Assembly (NCBI GenBank): GCA_963422445.2
Contig: OY729512.2
Location: forward strand, 1,178,001-1,242,000
From: G963422445 sp963422445
GTDB lineage: Bacteria; Pseudomonadota; Alphaproteobacteria; Thalassobaculales; Thalassobaculaceae
Reading direction: 5' to 3'
DNA length: 64,000 nucleotides
How positions within the stretch are numbered: the first letter of the stretch is position 1; every line of letters starts with the position of its first letter. The notes beneath the pieces were generated by a model. The model was not told the DNA's origin. It saw only the letters and a list, made by a program, of their open reading frames with translations, and searched no databases. Positions 59,380 to 64,000 of this stretch are shown here, one piece after another. The position numbers and the translations under genes were made by a program.

Positions 59380-60723
59380 TCAGTCGCTGGCGAGTTTCCT
59401 GTCGTCGCGGGCCAGCGCGATCCGTTCCAGGACGGCGGGCCAGTGGGCTTGAAAGGTTTCGAGATCCTTACCCTTGAGGGTTTTTCCGGCCGGCAGGCGA
59501 ATACTCATCGGATCTGTCTGGCGGTCATTCACAATCACTTCGTAGTGCAGATGTGGACCGGTTGAACGGCCGGTCGACCCGACATAGCCGATGGTGCTGC
59601 CCTGGCGAACCCGGGAGCCGCGTTTCAGCCCTTTGAAATATCCGGACATGTGAGCATAGGCCGTCTTGTAGGTCGAATTGTGCCGGATACGGATATATTT
59701 ACCGTAGCTCCCGTTGCGCCCGATCTTTTCGATCACGCCATCCCCAGCTGCGAGGATCGGAACTCCTCTTGGTGCTTCGAAATCGACGCCTCGGTGCATT
59801 TTCGTGTAACCGAGAATAGGATCACGGCGTTTGCCGTAGCCGGATGAGAGTCTGGCTCCGTTGATCGGCGTGCGCATCAGGGTTTTCCGAACGCTCTTGC
59901 CATGTCGGTCGTAGTGATCGGAGAACCCACTTTCGGGCGTAAACTGGAAGTATTCGAGGTTGTTGTTGCTCAGCGTCATCGAAGCCCAGACGATCCGGCC
60001 GTTCCGCGCCGGTTCGCCGAATTCATCGTGAAATCGTTCGAACAGCACGGCGAATTTGTCGCCGGACTGGATCTCGCGCTGAAAATCGACATCGAAACTG
60101 AAGATCTTGATCAGTGCTGTCAATACGTCGATCGGCAGGTCGATGGCGACCGCGGCGTTGTACAGGCTGGACGCGATCTGCCCTTTGGCGAAGCTGTCGC
60201 GGCGTTCGAGCTGACGTTCGACGATCTCGGCATGAAACCCCTGTTCGGGAACATGCCGCAGAACGATTCCCCGATCGGGATCGGGCTGCAGCGTGAGGCG
60301 GACCAGCCGCGGCGACCCGGCCGCGTCGGTGTCGGGGCGCAGAGCGACGGTAAACCGTTGTCCGACTTTCATGCGCTGCAGATTGTAGACGGGCCGGAGC
60401 GCTGTCACGATCGCATGGGCTTCCTTGCGCGGGATAGTGTTCCCGGTCAGGAGTTTCATCATTGTATCGCCGCGCCGGACGGTGATTTCGCGGGTTTCGG
60501 CCGGGGGCGGCTTCTGCTCGTCAGGTATCGTTTCGGGAACTGGCGGCGTCGGTTGTGCGATGGGTTCCGGAACCGGTGCGATTTTGGAACTCACATCCGT
60601 CCCGGGTATTTCCGGTCCGTCGTCGGATCCGTATTGCCATGCATATGTGGCGATGCCGAGGGCGGCGAGGGCGGCGATACCGGTTGCAAGGCGCCTTTTG
60701 CGTATACGCCGGGATGCGCTCAT
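59380..60723 (-). CDS. M23 family peptidoglycan metallopeptidase
   Basis: This 447-residue protein has an N-terminal basic stretch and a membrane anchor (RLATGIAALAALGIATYAWQ, about residues 10-29), then a Pro-rich linker and a LysM/OapA-like region (REITVRRGDTMMKLLTGNTI, about 76-95). The C-terminal LytM/M23 domain (about 295-405) has zinc ligands in MHRGVDFEAPRG and the HxH of TGPHLHYEV. It is probably periplasmic and acts on peptidoglycan cross-links or activates amidases. An IS427-like element sits 112 bp upstream of its start; the IS4 nest lies just past its stop. Confidence 0.93.
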   Translation of the reverse strand: MSASRRIRKRRLATGIAALAALGIATYAWQYGSDDGPEIPGTDVSSKIAPVPEPIAQPTPPVPETIPDEQKPPPAETREITVRRGDTMMKLLTGNTIPRKEAHAIVTALRPVYNLQRMKVGQRFTVALRPDTDAAGSPRLVRLTLQPDPDRGIVLRHVPEQGFHAEIVERQLERRDSFAKGQIASSLYNAAVAIDLPIDVLTALIKIFSFDVDFQREIQSGDKFAVLFERFHDEFGEPARNGRIVWASMTLSNNNLEYFQFTPESGFSDHYDRHGKSVRKTLMRTPINGARLSSGYGKRRDPILGYTKMHRGVDFEAPRGVPILAAGDGVIEKIGRNGSYGKYIRIRHNSTYKTAYAHMSGYFKGLKRGSRVRQGSTIGYVGSTGRSTGPHLHYEVIVNDRQTDPMSIRLPAGKTLKGKDLETFQAHWPAVLERIALARDDRKLASD

Positions 60724-60835
60724 GCGATATGATGCCCTTCATGGCGACATGTAGCCTTCAGCACCGATTCTTGAAGCCGATCTGGTATTTGTCAAGTTGC
60801 ATAACCGGGTGCACATCTTTTTTGTGGTGCGCTAG

Positions 60836-61680
60836 TATAGTGTCGTCATGAGTGATGCTCATCTGTACTATCTGTCGGTATCACTCGATGGTTCATGGAG
60901 GTGACTCATGGGATTGGCTCATCGGCGTCACGACATCTCAGCCAGGGTCTGGCTGTTGTTGGAGCCTCATCTGCCTGGTCGAGCGGGACGTTGGGGTGGG
61001 GTGGCACAGGATAATCGACGGTTCATTAATGCGATCTTCTGGATTCTGCGTACCGGCGCTCCCTGGCGTGATGTGCCGCCGGACTATGGAGACTGGAAAA
61101 ATACCCATCGTCGGTTCTGTCGCTGGCGGGACAAGGGGCTCTGGGGGGCGTTGCTAGAGCCTCTGGTGGATGAGCCGGACGATGAGTGGCTGATGATTGA
61201 CGCCAGTCATCTCAAGGTCCATCCCCATGCGAGCGGTGCGATCGGTGGCAATCAGGCGATGGGTCGCACAAAAGGGGGCTGAACACGAAGCTGCACTTGG
61301 CTGTGGACGCGCATGGGATGCCGGTGCGAGTGTTGGTGACCGAGGGGACGGCAGCAGATTGCAGTCAAGCGGTCGAGCTGATTGAAGGGATAGATGCCGA
61401 GTCCTTGTTGGCGGACAAGGCCTATGACACGAATGCCATCCTGTCTTATTGTGAGGAGCATGAAGTCATTCCAGTGGTTCCGCCGAAGCGCAACCGCAAG
61501 CACCCCGGAGCGTATGATGTCCATCTCTACCGGCACCGGCATTTGGTGGAGAACGCGTTTCTGTGGCTCAAGCGCTGGCGTGGGATTGCCACGCGATACG
61601 CCAAGAATGCCGCATCGTTTCTTGCCGCGGTGCAGATCCGGTATCTGGCGCTCTGGGCTGGCATTTCGTGACGACACTAT
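60836..61680 (+). mobile_element. IS427-like (IS5-family) element, copy 2
   Basis: This 845-bp element has inverted repeats tatagtgtcgtca / tgacgacactat and a perfect ctag duplication (60832-60835 and 61681-61684). The right ctag is also the left target copy of the next IS5 element (H4), so the two are directly abutted. Confidence 0.92.
60908..61671 (+). CDS. IS427-like transposase in two overlapping frames
   Basis: The A half (60908-61282, MGLAHRRHDISARVWLLLEP to GAIGGNQAMGRTKGG) carries the DUF4096-like domain and the first catalytic Asp (DEWLMIDASHLKVHPHASGA). The B half continues in the -1 frame from a slippery A-AAA-GGG-GGC next to the A stop: GLNTKLHLAVDAHGMPVR, LLADKAYDTNAIL, and HLVENAFLWLKRWRGIATRY with the Glu. 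Programmed -1 frameshifting at such a site is normal in this IS group, so the gene is judged intact. Confidence 0.87.
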
Positions 61681-61684
61681 CTAG

Positions 61685-62866
61685 GGAATGTCTGAACAAG
61701 TCGGTTTTTTCGGGTATACGGGTGTCGTGGCCCGTGGATGAAACACGAGAGCCCATCGGGGACGTGTTGTCGCGCCAGGAAATGGAGATTTTGATGCCCG
61801 AGCCGACCGCCCCCGCCACCTTGCGGCGGTTGCGGACGGACTCCCCCCACGTCAGGCGGTGGCGTCGCGCCCCGCGATGAGCAGATTGGTGAACCCGAGC
61901 AGCACGGCGATGCGTTGCGTGGTCTTCGCCAGCCCCCGATAGCGCACCTTCGCGTAGCCGAAGTGGCGCTTCACATACAGGAACGGATGTTCCACCTTGG
62001 CCCGAACCGACGCCTTGCGCCTCTCCGCCGCCGCCGCCGGGCCCGCCTTGTCCAGCCCCCGGCGCTTGCCGGGCTTCATCGCCACCTCCCAGTCCACGTC
62101 CGTGTCCCGGTTCTCCGCGCGCTTGTCCACCCCCTGATAGCCCGCGTCACCCCACACCTGCTCCTCGCCCCCGTGCAACAGCGCGTGCGCCGTCGCCACA
62201 TCCGAGACATTCGCCGGCGTCGTCTCCACGCTGTGCGTCAAGCCCGACTGCGCATCCACCCCGATGTGCGCCTTCATCCCGAAATGCCACTGATTGCCCT
62301 TCTTCGTCTGATGCATCTCCGGGTCCCGCTCGCCCTTGCGGTTCTTCGTCGTCGACGGCGCGGCAATGAGACTCGCGTCCACGATCGTCCCCTTGCTCAA
62401 GCGGTGTCCGAGCGAGGCCAGATGTGCGTTGATCTCCTCGAACAGCGTCTCGCCCAGACCATGCGTCTCCAGCAAGTGGCGGAAATGCAGGATCGTCGTC
62501 TCGTCAGGCAGCGCACCCGAGAGGCGCAACCCCACAAACCGCCGTACCGACTCCACCGCGTAAAGCAGGTCCTCCATCCCAGGGTCGCTCAGATTGTAGA
62601 ACAGCTGCACGCAGTGCACCCGCAGCATCACGCTCAGCGGATAAGGCCGCCGACCGCGACCGGCCTTCGGGTAGAACGGCTCGATGCGGGCCTCCAGCCG
62701 CTCCCAGGGAACCAGCCCGTCCATCGTCTCGAGAAAGACCTCGCGCCGCGTCCGACGCGTCTTCAGGTCGTGCTCCAGCTCCGCAAACGTCGCTTGCTCC
62801 AGGGCTCGCATTCCACTCCGTCACCAAGAAACCAATTGTGACAAAACCGACTTGTTCAGACAATCC
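61685..62866 (-). mobile_element. IS5-group element H4
   Basis: This 1,182-bp element has ends ggaatgtctgaacaagtcgg and cgacttgttcagacaatcc and a perfect ctag duplication (61681-61684 and 62867-62870). It interrupts a minus-strand gene or fragment that reads from 63137. Confidence 0.94.
61852..62811 (-). CDS. IS5-group transposase H4, intact
   Basis: This 319-residue transposase is identical by eye to H1 except for one Ser/Thr change (APSTTKN). All DDE motifs are present (TIVDASLIAAPS, VWGDAGYQGVDKR, VEHPFLYVKRHFGYAKVRY). With its perfect target duplication this is a likely active, recent copy. Confidence 0.95.
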   Translation of the reverse strand: MRALEQATFAELEHDLKTRRTRREVFLETMDGLVPWERLEARIEPFYPKAGRGRRPYPLSVMLRVHCVQLFYNLSDPGMEDLLYAVESVRRFVGLRLSGALPDETTILHFRHLLETHGLGETLFEEINAHLASLGHRLSKGTIVDASLIAAPSTTKNRKGERDPEMHQTKKGNQWHFGMKAHIGVDAQSGLTHSVETTPANVSDVATAHALLHGGEEQVWGDAGYQGVDKRAENRDTDVDWEVAMKPGKRRGLDKAGPAAAAERRKASVRAKVEHPFLYVKRHFGYAKVRYRGLAKTTQRIAVLLGFTNLLIAGRDATA

Positions 62867-63137
62867 CTAGGCTAACTGGTGTTTGTGTTGCGGGTGCCAG
62901 TACCGTGACAGTAGAGGCTAACCACCCCTTTGCCGAGAGCTGTGCGTCGCTTATCGTGAGGTGCCCGTCGAAGCGTCGGTAGCTGTGCGTGCAGGTGACG
63001 TTATCGAGCGCCGAAAGCAACTCATCCGGTGTGCCGGAGCCGTCACAAGGGTTGAAGGCAACGCCCTTCAGCGTCACGGTGAGGCGAAGATGGGTCCGCG
63101 GCGTCCAGGACCCATCGCATGTCCGTACGCACAGCAT
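62867..63137 (-). pseudogene. Unrecognised gene truncated by H4
   Basis: A minus-strand frame reads LRLTVTLKGVAFNPCDGSGT, DELLSALDNVTCTHSYRRFD, and GHLTISDAQLSAKGWLASTV, a strand-rich pattern. It runs into the IS5 element, where it stops (62856). The beginning is unclear: AAGGAG near 63225 precedes an ATG whose frame closes after four codons. No family is recognised. Confidence 0.3.
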
Positions 63138-63338
63138 CGGGACCTGCTTATGGGCTTCCCGATGTCAACCGGTATTTCACCGCCGCCGCGACCTTATGCT
63201 GTCATCATTTCACTCCTTTGTTGGTTTTGGCCGGGCGGCTGTTTCAACTAGGTCTGGAGTGTCTGTTCGCAAGGCTCAATTCGTGAATCGTAGTCATCGT
63301 GATAGAAACTCTCCCGATTCGCCTTGGCGGTCAGGCAG

Positions 63339-64000
63339 ATGGATCACGAGGGGTTTCGGGATTGGTTTTCGCGTGTCGATGAGTTGAGGCGGCGCCGCGC
63401 AAGGCGGTGGCGGCGGTGCTGTCGGACCCGCCGGAGGGTGCGGCCTCGCTGGCGGCGATCGAGCTGGGCGTGGATGACGAACGGCGCTGTCGGCATTGCG
63501 GCGCCGGCGGGGCGGTGTCGCAGGGCACGGCGCGCGGTCTTCGCCGTGTCCGGTACAAGGCCTGTGGGAAGAGGTTCGGTGCGCTGACCGGCACAGCGCT
63601 GTCGGGCCTTTGGCGCCTCGCCTGGCGTCGGCGAGACGATCCGGGAGGCTGCCGAGCGCTGCGGGATTGCGCCGGGCACGGCACCTCGCTGGCGCCACCG
63701 CTTTCTGGCGGCGGTGCGCCAGGCGCCGGACCGGCTTGCCGGGATCGTCGAGGCTGACGAGACCGCCGTTCTCGAGAGCCGCAAGGGCGTGCGGGCGAGA
63801 CCCTCAGCCATACCCTGCCCGCCATCAACGCAGACAGCGTGAAGGAGGGGTTGGAGCCGGTCGTCGCACCGGATGCGCTGCTCGTCTCCGACGCCAACCG
63901 CTGCTATCCGCCCGTTGCGGCGGCGCTCGACATCCCACACGAGAGCATCAACGCTTCTGCCAGCGAGCGGGTCCGGGGCGCGCAGCACATCCAGACGGTC
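63339..64000 (+). pseudogene. IS1595-superfamily (IS1016/ISSod11-like) transposase, decayed and cut by the window edge
   Basis: It starts MDHEGFRDWFSRVDEL, then shifts. The zinc-ribbon part reads DERRCRHCGAGGAVSQGTAR with RYKACGKRFGALTGTALSGL. Further frames give AERCGIAPGTA and RWRHRFLAAVRQAPDRLAG, then IVEADET (first catalytic Asp) and DALLVSDANRCYPPVAAALD to the window end. At least four frame changes are needed. It is distinct from the ISXO2-like copies at 23293 and 29708. Confidence 0.78.

Overview
The window comes from a high-GC alphaproteobacterium, probably Rhodospirillales-like. This is inferred from the block clpB–DUF4167–prmC–prfA–ispG–rodZ–ptsP–lysC–ubiG, whose order is typical of that class, and from the DUF1178 and DUF4167 genes. 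About a third of the sequence (roughly 22 kb by my count) is insertion sequence. At least nine transposase families are present. Several copies are nested or broken, and some host genes are broken too, as in a genome undergoing an IS burst and early decay (for example a host-associated lineage). I see no tRNA, rRNA or CRISPR array.

Layout. 1-9.1 kb is housekeeping: clpB (runs off the left edge), a MOSC protein, DUF4167, prmC, prfA, ispG and rodZ. A 111-bp MITE with a perfect target duplication lies just upstream of rodZ. 9.1-12.5 kb is a ptsP pseudogene with frameshifts, a nonsense codon directly after the catalytic Cys-Gly, and an IS630 inserted in it. 12.5-15.3 kb holds lysC, ubiG and DUF1178. 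15.3-30.8 kb is an IS archipelago: two IS5-family types, IS1182-like, ISAzo13, IS427-like, two IS1595, IS1634, and a DruA-domain ISAs1 element nested inside an IS5.

30.9-46.0 kb is intact and is the most interesting part. It has a methyltransferase, a complete dipeptide/oligopeptide-type ABC importer (two ATPases, two permeases, binding protein), a regulator that fuses an AroM domain to a LuxR/FixJ-type HTH, and a divergent translationally coupled operon of DUF917, hydantoinase/oxoprolinase-A and stand-alone AroM. A convergent HyuA-HyuB fusion of the 5-oxoprolinase/hydantoinase type follows. I read this as an uptake and ring-opening pathway for a small amide, lactam or hydantoin-like compound, with an AroM-type protein as ligand sensor. 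The substrate is unknown.

46.0-48.6 kb has another broken IS5, small membrane-protein scraps, an NTF2-like gene and a cold-shock gene. 48.9-55 kb has a molybdenum hydroxylase triad (FAD, 2Fe-2S and Mo subunits, CODH/xanthine dehydrogenase family), a flavin-dependent acyl-CoA-dehydrogenase-fold enzyme and an SDR. These could be a second catabolic module. 55.5-59.35 kb is a three-level IS nest (IS4, IS5, IS1182-like) ending at a run of 25 G. An M23 peptidase, an IS427-like/IS5 pair sharing one CTAG site, an unrecognised truncated gene and a decayed IS1595-type transposase fill the right end.
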